From M3007 sp031373665 (GTDB lineage Bacteria > Bacteroidota > Bacteroidia > Chitinophagales > Saprospiraceae), in assembly GCA_031373665.1 (NCBI GenBank), contig JANMMZ010000029.1:1-64000 (forward strand): a stretch of 64,000 nt of DNA, given 5' to 3'. The position numbers were made by a program, and so were the translations under genes. The notes below the pieces were generated by a model. It was given only the letters and a program-made list of their open reading frames with translations, was not told the DNA's origin and made no database searches. Position 1 is the stretch's first letter. Each line of letters opens with the position of its first letter. Below, in pieces: positions 16,590-27,000 of the stretch.

Positions 16590-16724
16590 AAAAAAACAGG
16601 GCACTGACTAATTACTTAGTAGCACCCTGTATAACCCCAAAAAACCAAATGAAAACATTCTTGGTATATAAACACCCCTAAAGGTGACCTTCTCTAAATT
16701 ATGGTATCAATGATTTCCATCTTG
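16590..16724 (-). ncRNA. Candidate small RNA or leader/attenuator ending in a strong terminator
   Basis: A minus-strand -7 element at 16731-16738 would start a transcript near 16724. The transcript ends in a hairpin whose arms begin ACAGGGTGCTACT and close with AGTCAGTGCCCTGT (about 13 pairs with a bulge), followed by seven T (A-run at 16590-16596). It contains an almost leaderless 8-codon frame (16694-16720, MEIIDTII) and a 16-codon frame (16608-16658). It could be a free sRNA or a leader controlling the methyltransferase gene 118 bases downstream. Confidence 0.45.
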
Positions 16725-16730
16725 ATGCTG

Positions 16731-16738
16731 CAAAGGTA
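16731..16738 (-). promoter_or_regulatory. Bacteroidota -7 element for the candidate small RNA
   Basis: CAAAGGTA on the plus strand reads TACCTTTG on the minus strand, an exact TAnnTTTG match. Confidence 0.5.
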
Positions 16739-16821
16739 AAACAAGTTTTTGAATTGAGTGTACAAACAACTAAAATTTTTTTTAATTTTTTTTCAAGCCC
16801 CGTTTTCAACCACTATATTAG

Positions 16822-16829
16822 TAACTTTG
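16822..16829 (+). promoter_or_regulatory. Bacteroidota -7 element for the lipoprotein/barrel genes
   Basis: TAACTTTG fits TAnnTTTG exactly and lies 53 bases before the preferred ATG at 16883. Confidence 0.55.
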
Positions 16830-16882
16830 CACCACAAAAATAAGGACTTTTTATGAATGCGCAATACTTTGGACAAAAAAAA

Positions 16883-17215
16883 ATGAATTTTTTTAAAACT
16901 TTAACATTTCTAGTCTTGGTGATGGCGGCTTGCAACACCAACGATGATGCCTTGATACAACGCAAAGTGGCTGAAAAAGTGGCTGAATTTGAGAAAGAAA
17001 CCGCAGAATCATGCAAAAACGAACTTTTTGCAACCATTGACAAAATGGTTGATTCTATTTTGCTGACCGAAGCGACTGGATCGCTAAGTGACTCCTTGGC
17101 ACGCTTGAAGCCCGGAAAACCTGGGCAACCTGCCGATATTCCAGCCATTGACTCGGCAGCCGTGCAGCCAATATTCAAAGGCGCTTTACCTGCTTCTTCT
17201 ACTAGAAGACGATAA
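16883..17215 (+). CDS. Small lipoprotein of unknown function
   Basis: From the ATG at 16883 the 110-residue product starts with a lipoprotein signal ending LVMAAC (Cys17). An ATG 10 codons upstream at 16853 is possible but would push the signal peptide inward. The mature part is a charged helix (VAEKVAEFEKETAESCKNEL), then a Pro/Gly-rich tail (LKPGKPGQPADIP). No family is recognised. It is 50 bp upstream of the giant surface protein gene and probably co-transcribed, so an accessory role at the outer membrane is plausible. Confidence 0.7.
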   Translation: MNFFKTLTFLVLVMAACNTNDDALIQRKVAEKVAEFEKETAESCKNELFATIDKMVDSILLTEATGSLSDSLARLKPGKPGQPADIPAIDSAAVQPIFKGALPASSTRRR

Positions 17216-17265
17216 GGAACGTTACTAAAGCAACCTTTTGACCGCCAATTTCGTCAAATAGACCC

Positions 17266-20200
17266 ATGTCTTTACTCAAGCAGGTACTCATATTTTGTTG
17301 CATTGGCGCGCATACACTCCTGTTTGGACAGCAGCCCCAACTCAATAACCTGCGCACGCGCACCCTGAATGCGGTGATTCCCCTCCAGCCTTTAGATTCC
17401 TTGACCGTGATGCCGCCCATATATTCGGCCACCGATGCCGCCGGGCGAACCATCAACACTGATTTTTTTACGGTTTCCCAAAATCAATTGCGCATTGATA
17501 CGGCCGCTTTACGCGCTTTTTGCGATAGTTGCCGCACTGTGACTATTGGGTATCGGGTGCTGCCTTATAACCTCAGTGCAACTTTTAAACGACTAGATAC
17601 GGTTGATATGCGCCGCAATGCGCAAACCAATGCTATTGAGTATGATTATACGCCCTACGAACCCGTTTCGCAACCTTGGGAGACCAGCACCTTGCAGTCA
17701 TCAGGAGCCTATACCAGAGGGCTTTCTTTTGGAAATAGCCAGAATCTGGTATTCAACTCTAACCTGAATCTTCAACTCAATGGAAAACTGGGCAATGATT
17801 TGGAATTGGTGGCTGCACTTTCTGACAACTCAATCCCCCTACAACCAGATGGCACAACGCGCCAACTCCAAGAGTTTGACCGGATATTTATACAACTAAA
17901 ACGAAAAACCCACGCCTTGACCGCCGGTGACTATGACCTGACCCGTCCCGATGGGTATTTTTCCAATTATTTCAAACGCTTGCAAGGAGCCATGTGGGAA
18001 TCAAGGTGGACACCCAGCCGCGACACATTCAAATTGAGGGTGGCAGCGGCGGTATCGCGGGGAAAATTTTCAAGACAACTCATACAAGGCCAAGAGGGCA
18101 ATCAAGGGCCCTATCGCATGACGGGGGCTGAGGGCGAGCGGTTTATCATTGTATTGGCGGGTACAGAAAAGGTATTCATAGACGGGGTACAGATGCAGCG
18201 TGGGTTGGATGCCGATTATACCGTGGATTATAATTTGGGCGAAGTCGCCTTCACCACGCGGCGGCTCATCACCAAAGATAGCCGTATTATCCTCGAATTT
18301 GAATACGCTGTCCAAACCTACCTACGCTCCACCACGGCAGTGAATGCCAGTTGGCGCACCGCTAAAGTACGCACCTACCTCAATATTTACTCCGAGCAAG
18401 ACAGCCGTACCAATGGCGGTGCCAAAGACCTTTCGCCCAGTGAGCGGCGCAGCCTTGCCGAAGCCGGCGACCAGTTACAAACTGCTTTCGTGTCTGGCAT
18501 TGATACGTTGGCGGCTTTCGATCCCGGTAGGGTATTGTACAAACTGAAAGACAGTATCATTTGTGGCACACCCACACCTATACTTATGTATAGTACCAAT
18601 GCTGATTCTGCTCGATATGCAGCACGGTTTAGCGAGGTGCCTCCCGGTCAAGGCAATTATGTATTGGCTCAGACGGCGGCCAATGGCAGGGTGTTTCGCT
18701 GGGTAGATCCCGACCCACTCACTTGCCAACGTCGGGGCAATTTTGAACCAGTTATTCGTTTGATTGCCCCCGAACAACGCCAATTGTTTACCGTAGGGAC
18801 AGAGGTACAGGTATTTAAAAAAGCAAAATTTACAGCCGAGGCCGCTCTGAGTAACCGCGATTACAATCGTTTTTCACCCCTCGGCAATGGAGACGACGGA
18901 GGTTTGGCATTTCTAGGCGTATGGAAACAACGCATGGATTTTGGTAAAACAGTACAAAAAAATCAAAAACAGTGGACTGCTGACCTTAATGCTCAATGGG
19001 AACAAACCACTCGAAACTATCAGCCCCTCAATCCGTATAGGCCGGCAGAGTTTATCCGTGATTGGAATATACAAAACAGTCGCGATACTGCTGCGGAACA
19101 ATTGGCAGCGGCGGGGGTTAGCCTAAAAAGATATCAATGGGGAGAATTGCGGTACGCTTTCAATGCGTTCAACCGTAAATCAGTGTATGAAGGGCAAAAA
19201 CAGACTGGAACCTTGCGCATTCAGCGCAGGGGCTATGATCTGATGTTGGAAGCCAACCTGCTCAACACGCGGGGGACTATAGAGGATTCACGTTTTTCGA
19301 GACCCAAACTGGACGTTTCTAAGACGTTTTTTCGAGGGGATTCCAGTGCTCGAAAGCCTATTTTTAAAATCGGTTTTTATGGCGAACGTGAAAAGAATGA
19401 GCGGCGCGACATCGTGGCTGATACCCTCAATCGGGCTGCATTTTGGTACGATTTGTACCGTGTATATGTACAAACTGCCGAAAACGCCAAACGGTGGCAA
19501 TGGAAAGCATCGGCCATGGAACGCCATGACTTTGCGCCCCGGTTGTCGTTTTTTGAGCAAAGTACCACCGCCCGTGAATATGCATTGGAGGGATTGTGGC
19601 GCAGCAATCCTGAAAAATTGAAATGGCAGCAACAATTTAATTGGAATGTGACGTACCGAAAATTGCAGGTGCTGGCGCCCGAATTGACGACTGAAAAGCC
19701 TCAAAATACTTATTTAGGTCGTATAGATCATCAGATTTCGGGCTTAAAAAACGCCATCAGTATCACCAACGGCTATGAGTTGGGCTCTGGCCAAAGCCCT
19801 CGCATTGAGTTCAATTACTTGTTGGTGAACCCCGGAGAAGGGCAATACTCATGGGTGGATCGCAATCGGGATAGTATTTTGCAGATAGATGAAATGGAGG
19901 TAGCCGTATTTTTAGATCAGGCTAATTATGTGCGCATCGCGGTGACTACTGCTGATTACGAACGGACTAATAACTTGGTTTTAAATCAAAATATTCGGTT
20001 GGAGCCGCGTTTGTTGTGGGTTGGTTCTCGGAAACGATGGAAGAAATGGGTGGGTCGAATTTCATCTCAAAGCACCGTGCAAACCAACCGTCGTACTTTT
20101 GCCGATGCCATGGGGGTGCGGGTTTGGGATCCTTTTCAGCAATCATTGAATGATACTGCTTTGGTGGCGCTCAACCAGTTGGTGCGGCATGTCTTGTTTG

Positions 20201-20838
20201 TGAATCGAGCCCAACCCGACTGGGATGCCTCATTTACCCGCAGTAGAAATGGGAGTCAAGTGACTTTGACCACTGGTTTTGAAATTCGAAAAAACGAAGA
20301 GTGGAACCTGCATGGGCGGGTCAATCTGAACCGTCGCTGGACTTTGGAATCAGATGCTACCCTTGGCTTGCGCCAAAGCGACAATCAGGCTTTCGATACC
20401 CGCGATTTTAGTATTGTTTCCCAAGAATATGGACCCAAAGTTACTTGGCTGCCCAAGCGCACATTTCGTATAGCAACTACCCTAAAATGGAAAAATAGCA
20501 AAAACGAAGCCGCGAGCGGAGAGCAGGCTACCCAAGTGAATGCCAATACTGAAATCACTTGGAATCCAGTATCCAAAGCCAATACCAACGGATTTAAAGC
20601 CGCTACCTCTATTCGAGCCAAGGTCACCTTTGCGGATATCCAATACCAAGGTGCGCCCAACTCTACCGTGGCTTTTAATATGCTGGATGGGCTTCAAAAC
20701 GGTAAAAACATCCTTTGGTCTTTCAACATAGACCGACAACTGTCCCAAAGTATGCAGTTGAGCCTCAATTATGAGGGTCGCCGCACGGGTACTCGTACGG
20801 TGCATGTAGGTAGGGCTCAGGTAAGGGCTATTTTTTAG
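17266..20838 (+). CDS. Very large outer-membrane beta-barrel surface protein
   Basis: The 1190-residue protein has a signal peptide (LIFCCIGAHTLLFGQQ). An N-terminal conserved block follows (SFGNSQNLVFNSNLNLQLNG, IPLQPDGTTRQLQEFDRIFI, TAGDYDLTRPDGYF, GNQGPYRMTGAEGERFIIVL, ITKDSRIILEFEY). The second half consists of amphipathic strands with alternating aromatic residues and ends in a strand-like RAQVRAIF. This conserved family of Bacteroidota hypothetical proteins has repeat blocks resembling parts of SprA, but it is far shorter than SprA. The function is not established; a surface barrel is inferred. It converges with the 20835-22205 gene, overlapping by 4 bases. Confidence 0.7.
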   Translation: MSLLKQVLIFCCIGAHTLLFGQQPQLNNLRTRTLNAVIPLQPLDSLTVMPPIYSATDAAGRTINTDFFTVSQNQLRIDTAALRAFCDSCRTVTIGYRVLPYNLSATFKRLDTVDMRRNAQTNAIEYDYTPYEPVSQPWETSTLQSSGAYTRGLSFGNSQNLVFNSNLNLQLNGKLGNDLELVAALSDNSIPLQPDGTTRQLQEFDRIFIQLKRKTHALTAGDYDLTRPDGYFSNYFKRLQGAMWESRWTPSRDTFKLRVAAAVSRGKFSRQLIQGQEGNQGPYRMTGAEGERFIIVLAGTEKVFIDGVQMQRGLDADYTVDYNLGEVAFTTRRLITKDSRIILEFEYAVQTYLRSTTAVNASWRTAKVRTYLNIYSEQDSRTNGGAKDLSPSERRSLAEAGDQLQTAFVSGIDTLAAFDPGRVLYKLKDSIICGTPTPILMYSTNADSARYAARFSEVPPGQGNYVLAQTAANGRVFRWVDPDPLTCQRRGNFEPVIRLIAPEQRQLFTVGTEVQVFKKAKFTAEAALSNRDYNRFSPLGNGDDGGLAFLGVWKQRMDFGKTVQKNQKQWTADLNAQWEQTTRNYQPLNPYRPAEFIRDWNIQNSRDTAAEQLAAAGVSLKRYQWGELRYAFNAFNRKSVYEGQKQTGTLRIQRRGYDLMLEANLLNTRGTIEDSRFSRPKLDVSKTFFRGDSSARKPIFKIGFYGEREKNERRDIVADTLNRAAFWYDLYRVYVQTAENAKRWQWKASAMERHDFAPRLSFFEQSTTAREYALEGLWRSNPEKLKWQQQFNWNVTYRKLQVLAPELTTEKPQNTYLGRIDHQISGLKNAISITNGYELGSGQSPRIEFNYLLVNPGEGQYSWVDRNRDSILQIDEMEVAVFLDQANYVRIAVTTADYERTNNLVLNQNIRLEPRLLWVGSRKRWKKWVGRISSQSTVQTNRRTFADAMGVRVWDPFQQSLNDTALVALNQLVRHVLFVNRAQPDWDASFTRSRNGSQVTLTTGFEIRKNEEWNLHGRVNLNRRWTLESDATLGLRQSDNQAFDTRDFSIVSQEYGPKVTWLPKRTFRIATTLKWKNSKNEAASGEQATQVNANTEITWNPVSKANTNGFKAATSIRAKVTFADIQYQGAPNSTVAFNMLDGLQNGKNILWSFNIDRQLSQSMQLSLNYEGRRTGTRTVHVGRAQVRAIF

Positions 20839-22205
20839 TACTCCTTCACTACGTATTCAAATATCTGATCTACCAACGGGTACCAATTGTCATGGGCCTC
20901 GTGTATGCTCATGGCGATGGCCACATCAGATTCGGGGATGTACATCAATATACTGCGATAACCCATAATATTACCAGTATGCCCATGGTGCGGAACATCC
21001 AATATATTCCAAAGGCGAGTACCCAACCCATAGTCGTCGCCGCCTACGGTGGCACCAATGTTGATGCTCATTTGGGCGGTTAGGTCAGCATTTAACAATC
21101 GGCCTCCATATACTGCACGGCCAAAGGCCGCAATATCGGAAGGGGTAGCAACTACTGCACCCGCCGCTCCGACTGATGATAAATGATAAGCATAAGTGGT
21201 GTAGTTTTCGGCCATATCTGGGATCTTATTGGAGGGCGAACTACTGTCGTCAAAATAAATATTTTGAAGCCCCAATGGCCCAAAAATCTGCTCATCCAAG
21301 ATAAGTCTCAGTGGTTTTTGATATTTTACCTGTGCTATAGCCCCTAAAATGTAAATACCTGTATTGGAGTAACTATAAGCCGTACCGGGGGTAAAGACAG
21401 GGCCATTGTCAATGGCAAATTGTAGGATTTCGTCGGTTGTCCAGACTTTATAAGCCGTATTGAGGGGGCTATTCCAAAAAGCATCGCTGTTGAAATGGTC
21501 AAATACGCCCGCTGTGTGGCTCAGCAATTGTTTGATGGTGATCTTATCGGCATTCGGAAATGTAGCGGCATTTAGGTGGTCGGTCATTTTATCATCCAGT
21601 TTGACCAAGCCTTGCTCCACCATCCGCAATACCAAGGCTGCTGTGATGGATTTGCTGACACTGGCCACCCGAAACCGATCTTTAGGTGCCAAGGGTGCTG
21701 CCCCATTCCAAGGGGACACTTTGCCTTCAGTAGCGGTCAGTATCCCTAAATCGGGGGTAGCCACGGCTATAGATATACCTCGTTGGTTGGGCATCAATTG
21801 GAGCCAAGCCGCCTTTAATTTTTGGATTAATCGGACTTGAAAATCCGATTTTGAGCGCGTCACAATGCTGAATTTGGCCGTTGCATCCAATTTGCCATCA
21901 GTAGCAACAATGGTGACCACCACCGAGTCAACATCTGTTTTGCTTGGTTTTCCCTTTATGGTAGCAGTCGGGGCATCAAAACTAGCCCAAGTGGGCAAGC
22001 CTTCTACGGTGATTGTTACTACATCGCCATTGGGATCGGTGGTTTTGACCTCAAATTGAAAAACAGAATCCACGCAAGCATTGGCGCGGGCATCTATCTG
22101 TATAATGGGTGCCTTGTTAACAATAACTGCTGGCTCTATTGGATCTTTTTTGCAGGCATAGATCAATGATAAGCCTAGAAAAACAAGGAATGTGGTACGT
22201 AGCAT
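20835..22205 (-). CDS. Beta-lactamase-fold serine hydrolase lipoprotein with Ig-like domain
   Basis: The 456-residue protein has a lipoprotein signal (LSLIYACKK, Cys18). An Ig/cadherin-like putative binding domain at about 30-115 (FEVKTTDPNGDVVTITVEGL) precedes a class C beta-lactamase/DD-peptidase domain. The active-site motifs are S182-V-S-K185, YSN in YSYSNTGIYILG and HTG near the end (GHTGNIMGYRS). Such enzymes cleave D-amino-acid peptides or esters. Real beta-lactam resistance is not implied. It is anchored at the cell surface or in the periplasm. Confidence 0.85.
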   Translation of the reverse strand: MLRTTFLVFLGLSLIYACKKDPIEPAVIVNKAPIIQIDARANACVDSVFQFEVKTTDPNGDVVTITVEGLPTWASFDAPTATIKGKPSKTDVDSVVVTIVATDGKLDATAKFSIVTRSKSDFQVRLIQKLKAAWLQLMPNQRGISIAVATPDLGILTATEGKVSPWNGAAPLAPKDRFRVASVSKSITAALVLRMVEQGLVKLDDKMTDHLNAATFPNADKITIKQLLSHTAGVFDHFNSDAFWNSPLNTAYKVWTTDEILQFAIDNGPVFTPGTAYSYSNTGIYILGAIAQVKYQKPLRLILDEQIFGPLGLQNIYFDDSSSPSNKIPDMAENYTTYAYHLSSVGAAGAVVATPSDIAAFGRAVYGGRLLNADLTAQMSINIGATVGGDDYGLGTRLWNILDVPHHGHTGNIMGYRSILMYIPESDVAIAMSIHEAHDNWYPLVDQIFEYVVKEY

Positions 22206-22421
22206 GGGTTGTTTTTGATGCTTGTAAAAAATGCTAAAAATGATGCCGAAATCATCAATAAAATCAATGGATTTAACAAATGGAGCACCTCATCCGAGGT
22301 CAAGACTGGGGTGTTTCGTGTGTTTTCTACAAATGGAAAGCCTCTCCGAGGCTAGTTTTATAGAACCAATCAGCCCTGCGTCACTTGGCGCGATTCACTA
22401 AGATGACAACGGTAGTGTAGC

Positions 22422-22453
22422 GTCATCAGATGACTTCAAGTCATCAGATGACT
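22422..22453. repeat. Two copies of the palindrome AGTCATCWGATGACT
   Basis: GTCATCAGATGACT at 22422-22435 and AGTCATCAGATGACT at 22439-22453 are tandem. The same palindrome with T at the centre is at 33207-33221. The flanks also share a CTTAGTGAA-type sequence in opposite orientation, pointing to a dispersed REP-like family. Confidence 0.7.
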
Positions 22454-22473
22454 AACTGAGCGATCCGTGAATA

Positions 22474-22652
22474 GGGGTTGTGTAAAAAGCCAATTTAACC
22501 TGAAATGTTTATTTTAGATTCAAACATAATTTTGAACGAAGCGACATTTGCGAAACTTTTAAAAATTTCATAACCGTTTTCCCGCCAGTGTTCGGAACTT
22601 TATTTGGCGCAAAAAAAACTTTCTCCTAAATCTATGCTTTTTACACAACCCC
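22474..22652. mobile_element. MITE-like element with 17-bp perfect terminal inverted repeats
   Basis: GGGGTTGTGTAAAAAGC at 22474-22490 is the exact reverse complement of 22636-22652. The 145-base interior is non-coding. I see no clear target-site duplication. Length, perfect ends and lack of coding capacity fit a miniature inverted-repeat element derived from an IS. The right end lies 11 bases from the stop codon of the SusD gene. Confidence 0.65.
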
Positions 22653-22663
22653 TTGCGCGAGGT

Positions 22664-24004
22664 TTAATACCCCGGATTCTGAACCAATTTATTATTATCT
22701 AAATTCAATTCACGCTGAGGAATCGGGTAAATGCGCCTAAAAGCATCAGTGGCCAATACTGTTTCTAAGAGTCCTAAATGAGCCAACATACGCATTCGAT
22801 GGCCTTCGGCAAAAAACTCCCAACGGTATTCATCGGCGATTTTTGTTTCAAAACCTGTCACGTCGGCATGGGCTGATATACCTGCTCGGGTGCGTACCGC
22901 ATTGATGTCATCCAATGCTTTTTGTGGTTCATTGCTGAAAAAATACGCTTCTGAACGAATAAGGTACATTTCTGCCTTGCGCATCACATAAGCCGGGTTG
23001 CCATCAGAGGCATTGTCCTCGTACTTTTTGAAGCGATTGCCCGTGAATCCTGTGACCGTTCCAATCATTGGCTTTCTTTTGTCGCCCATTGTGAAACTGG
23101 ATATCAGACCTGATTCAGGGCGCACCTCATCGCGGCGGAGCGCAAACAGGGCAAGGCTGCTACCATCCAATGGTGGCAAATAAGCCAATTCAAAGATGGA
23201 TTCTTTGGTGTTGTTCAATTTGAAAATATCTTCATAATTGGCGATCAACTCATAATTTGTGTTGGCGATTACGCTGGTTGATTCTTCAATAGCCTTGGCA
23301 TAATCTTTTTGGAAGAGTGCAGCCCGCGCCAACAACCCTTGAGCAAAGCCCTTGGTGGCGTAGTTTCGATTAGCACCATCTTTCAAGTCGCGTTTGGCTA
23401 TTTCCAAATCGGCACGTATAAAATCATACGTTGATTTTACGCTGGATCGGGTAGGGTACTCGATATTGGCATAGTCACCGCCAGTTGATTTTTCGATCAA
23501 AGGCAAACCAAAATTAGAATTGGTATCCCAATGCTCTCCAAAATACATCAGCAGATCCAAATAACAGAGTGCCCTTATGCAACGTGCGGCACCTACTATT
23601 TCTGCTTTTTCAATATCTGTAAATGCATTGGCTTCTATGGCTGGTACTTTGGTAATGATTTCATTGGCTAGGTTGATGGTGCGGTATATGCTTGCCCAGA
23701 TAGTGGCGACATTACCATTCAGCCCAGAAATTTGCTTATTGTCGGCTTCTTTAAAACCTTCAAAAAAGCCTTGAAAACGACTAACATCCGCAAAATTGTC
23801 GCTGGTGAACTGAAAATAAGCACCATAGTACCCTTCAGGCTGCAATTGATCATACAAGCCAACCAAGGCATTGCGCGCCGATTTTTCATCTATAAATGCC
23901 AACTCTGGGGTAAGAGATCCTTGTGGCTCTTGATCCAATACATTGCAGGATGTACCCAGTATGGTCAAGGATATGATAGATAATACTGTTTTTTTGATAT
24001 TCAT
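22664..24004 (-). CDS. susD: SusD/RagB-family nutrient-binding lipoprotein
   Basis: The 446-residue protein has a lipoprotein signal (TILGTSCNVLDQEP, Cys20). The SusD pattern follows: ARNALVGLYDQLQ, AARCIRALCYLDLLMYFGEHW, a TPR-like helical core, and the C-terminal RWEFFAEGHRMRMLAHLG plus RIYPIPQRELNLDNN. It forms the lid of a SusC barrel on the outer membrane and captures a nutrient. It lies 38 bp downstream of the SusC gene and ends the operon. The symbol denotes family, not starch specificity. Confidence 0.92.
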   Translation of the reverse strand: MNIKKTVLSIISLTILGTSCNVLDQEPQGSLTPELAFIDEKSARNALVGLYDQLQPEGYYGAYFQFTSDNFADVSRFQGFFEGFKEADNKQISGLNGNVATIWASIYRTINLANEIITKVPAIEANAFTDIEKAEIVGAARCIRALCYLDLLMYFGEHWDTNSNFGLPLIEKSTGGDYANIEYPTRSSVKSTYDFIRADLEIAKRDLKDGANRNYATKGFAQGLLARAALFQKDYAKAIEESTSVIANTNYELIANYEDIFKLNNTKESIFELAYLPPLDGSSLALFALRRDEVRPESGLISSFTMGDKRKPMIGTVTGFTGNRFKKYEDNASDGNPAYVMRKAEMYLIRSEAYFFSNEPQKALDDINAVRTRAGISAHADVTGFETKIADEYRWEFFAEGHRMRMLAHLGLLETVLATDAFRRIYPIPQRELNLDNNKLVQNPGY

Positions 24005-24042
24005 AATATGTAATTATGTTTTTTTTAATGGTTTACTGTTAC

Positions 24043-27000
24043 TTAAAACGTCAGTTTTCCGCCAAAAGTAAACGTCTTAGGCTGTCCGATTCCGCCAAAA
24101 TCTTCACCAGGTGTGAGTACCCGTTCTCCATTGGAGCTGGTTTCAGGATCCATACCCAAATATTTGGTAAAGGTAAAAGCATTTTGAGCCAGCATAAAGA
24201 TGCGTAGATTTTGTGCTTTGGATCGGCTCAACCATGATTTTGGAAGGTTGTAGGCAAACTCCAGCGTTTTTACGCGCAGGTAGGATGCATCTTCAAGCCA
24301 TTGATCGCTGAATTCTTGCCAGTTCTGGTAATCGCTGCCAGCAATGGCGTTGCCATTGGCATCATATTTCCGACCCAATCCAGCTCTTGGCACATCGGTT
24401 ACGTCGCCCGGTTTGCGCCACCGCGCTTCATCTACGCGCACGGTATTGTTACCATAAGGCACAAAATAATCGAACGACCAACCCACTTGCTCTTGTACAT
24501 GACGGCCATGATTCCATAAGTAATTTCCTTTTGAAAACTGTAAGAAAACGTTTAGTTCAATGCCTTTATAGGAGAAATTATTGGACAATCCACCAAAGAA
24601 TTTAGGCCAAAAACTTTTATCAGATACTAATTTTGAATCATCAGCATTGATGATGCCGTCATTGTTGACATCCGTGTATTTGGCATTGCCAGTCTCTGGA
24701 TCAACGCCTTCAAAATGGATGAGGTGATAAGTGCCAAGGGCGTAACCTTCTTTCAAGATATGTGAAACCCCAAAGTTGCCTTGCAAATTATCATCAGTTT
24801 CCAATTTTTTTACCTTGTTTTTGACCGTTCCGATGTTGAAACTAGTCTCCCAGCGGAATCCACGAGCACCACGATTAAAATTCACGGTATTCAAGGATAA
24901 TTCTATTCCTTTATTTTCCACTTGGCCCACATTGCGAGTCACTGCGCTGAATCCAGAGGTAGCGGGTACGGGCGCACTCAAGAGCAGGTCGCGGGTTTGT
25001 TTGTCAAAATAGTCAAAAGTAAGTCCAACGCGTCCTTTGAGCAAGGTCAAGTCAATGCCTAGATCCAATTGGGCTGTATTTTCCCAAGTCAAATCGCCAT
25101 TGCCCATACCTGAAGGGCGTGTGCCTGCGGCACCATTATAATCGGCACCTGCCGACCACAATGTGCGCGAAGCGAAATAACCAATACCTTCTTGGTTGCC
25201 CGATAGGCCATAACTACCCCGTATTTTTAGGTCTTCTAGCCAATTGGCCGACCAATCCATGAATTTTTCAGCAGATACGCGCCAAGCCGCTGAAATGGAG
25301 GGAAAAATACCGTACCGTTGTCCTTTATCAAATTTGGAGGACGCATCTGCTCGGACAGAAGCCGTCAGGTAATACTTCGAATCAAAATTGTACGAACTTC
25401 TTCCAATCCATGAAACCAGGCCTTGGGCGGCTTCGCCCGTAGAACCCGCTGTTATATCGGCTGCTAAGCCTAGACCGCGCAAGCGATCATTGGCAAAATT
25501 CTCTCCATTGATATCGGCAGAAGTCACTTGGGTTTCTTGCATGGTATAACCTCCCAACAATGATAAATTATGCCGTTTGGCATAAGTATGGTTCCAGTTT
25601 AAGGTATTTTCATTGATCCAAACCAACCGATCGGAATAGCCATAAATACCAATACCGCTTACATTGCCCGATTTTGCTTGGCGGGTATTGGATGGGTAAT
25701 ACAAATCATCGCGCCAGTTTTGGTAGTCGGCTGACCATGACGACATGAATTTCAAATCTTTCCAAATGATATATTCCCCAAATACAGTACCCAACAAACG
25801 ATTGGTGGTTACACTGCGGTCGTATAGATCTGTGGAAGCGCGAGGGTTTTCAAGCGCGTACCAAGAGTGATAATCAAATGGGTCGGCATACTCGCCATCT
25901 GATTCCAAAACGGGCATCAATGGATCGGCCGCAAGGGTATTAATGATGACACCATACAAAGAATTGTCGCTGATCCGATTGGTATTACCTGTTCTGGAGA
26001 CAAATGCATTGGTTCCAATTTTCAGGCGATTATTGACTTTAACATCAATGTTGCTCCGTACGGAGAAACGCTGAAACGAAGTGCCTTTTACAATACCTGA
26101 TTGATCGAAGAAACCGCCGCTCACAAAAAAATTCGTGCGGCCATTGCCACCTCGTGTGCTAAGGGTATAGTTGGTAATAGGGGCACTTTCGGTGAGTATT
26201 TCTTTGTACCAATCTGTATTGACAAGGTCAGGACTGTTTGGATCAGCCCAAAAACCACTAGAGGCAGGATTGGTGAAGTAATCGCTTGGAAGCCCATCAT
26301 TGGCAGCGGCTTCGTTCATTAAAGACAAAAACTGCTTGGAATCCATCATTTTGGGCGTATTGGTCGGATTTTGAAAGCCCCGATAATACTCCAAATCAAT
26401 ATTAGAACGGCCTTCTTTGCCTCGTTTGGTGGTGATGAGTATGACACCATTGGCTCCTCGCGAACCATAAATAGCGCCAGCGGAAGCATCTTTTAGGATC
26501 ACCAAACTTTCTATATCATTGGGGTTGATATCGGCCATAGAATTGAAATTATAACCTCCAGTGAACAATGCAGAATTGTTTTCTGATACCATTGGTACGC
26601 CATCAATCACGTAAAGAGGGCCATTACTGGCATTGATAGAAGAGGCACCGCGTATGTTGACGCGCATGGCAGAACCCGGCTGGCCAGAGGAGTTGTTGAC
26701 GAGTACCCCAGCACTGCGCCCCTGCATGGCTCCTTCCAAGGATGCCACTGGGGTTTTGTTGATGTCTGATCCCTTTATGGAAGAAATGGCCGCTGTAAGA
26801 TCGCCGCGCCGCTGCTCTCCATAACCTACCACTACTACCTCGTTCATCAGGTTGAGGTCTTCGCCAAGCACCACATCTATGCTGGTTTGGCCATTGATGG
26901 TTATTTCTTGGGTTTTATATCCTGAATAAGTAAAAATGAGGGTTTCAGCATCCGTAGCCAAGGCAACAGAATAGGCTCCATTGGCATCTGTGACCGTACC

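Larger units (their letters stand above)
22206..22663. other. Gap of 458 bases with repeats and a MITE-like element
   Basis: No gene lies here. It holds short hairpins (CCTCATCCGAGG and GCCTCTCCGAGGC at about 22287-22352), two copies of a 15-base palindrome (22422-22453) and the 179-base element at 22474-22652. Confidence 0.6.

Noticed and set aside
20835..22205. An antibiotic-resistance beta-lactamase
   Set aside because: The SxxK, YSN and HTG motifs also fit DD-peptidases and esterases, and the added Ig-like domain and lipid anchor are typical of those; resistance cannot be claimed.
22287..22352. Short CTCCGAGG-type hairpins as a CRISPR-like array
   Set aside because: Only two unequal hairpins occur, with no regular spacing and no cas genes.
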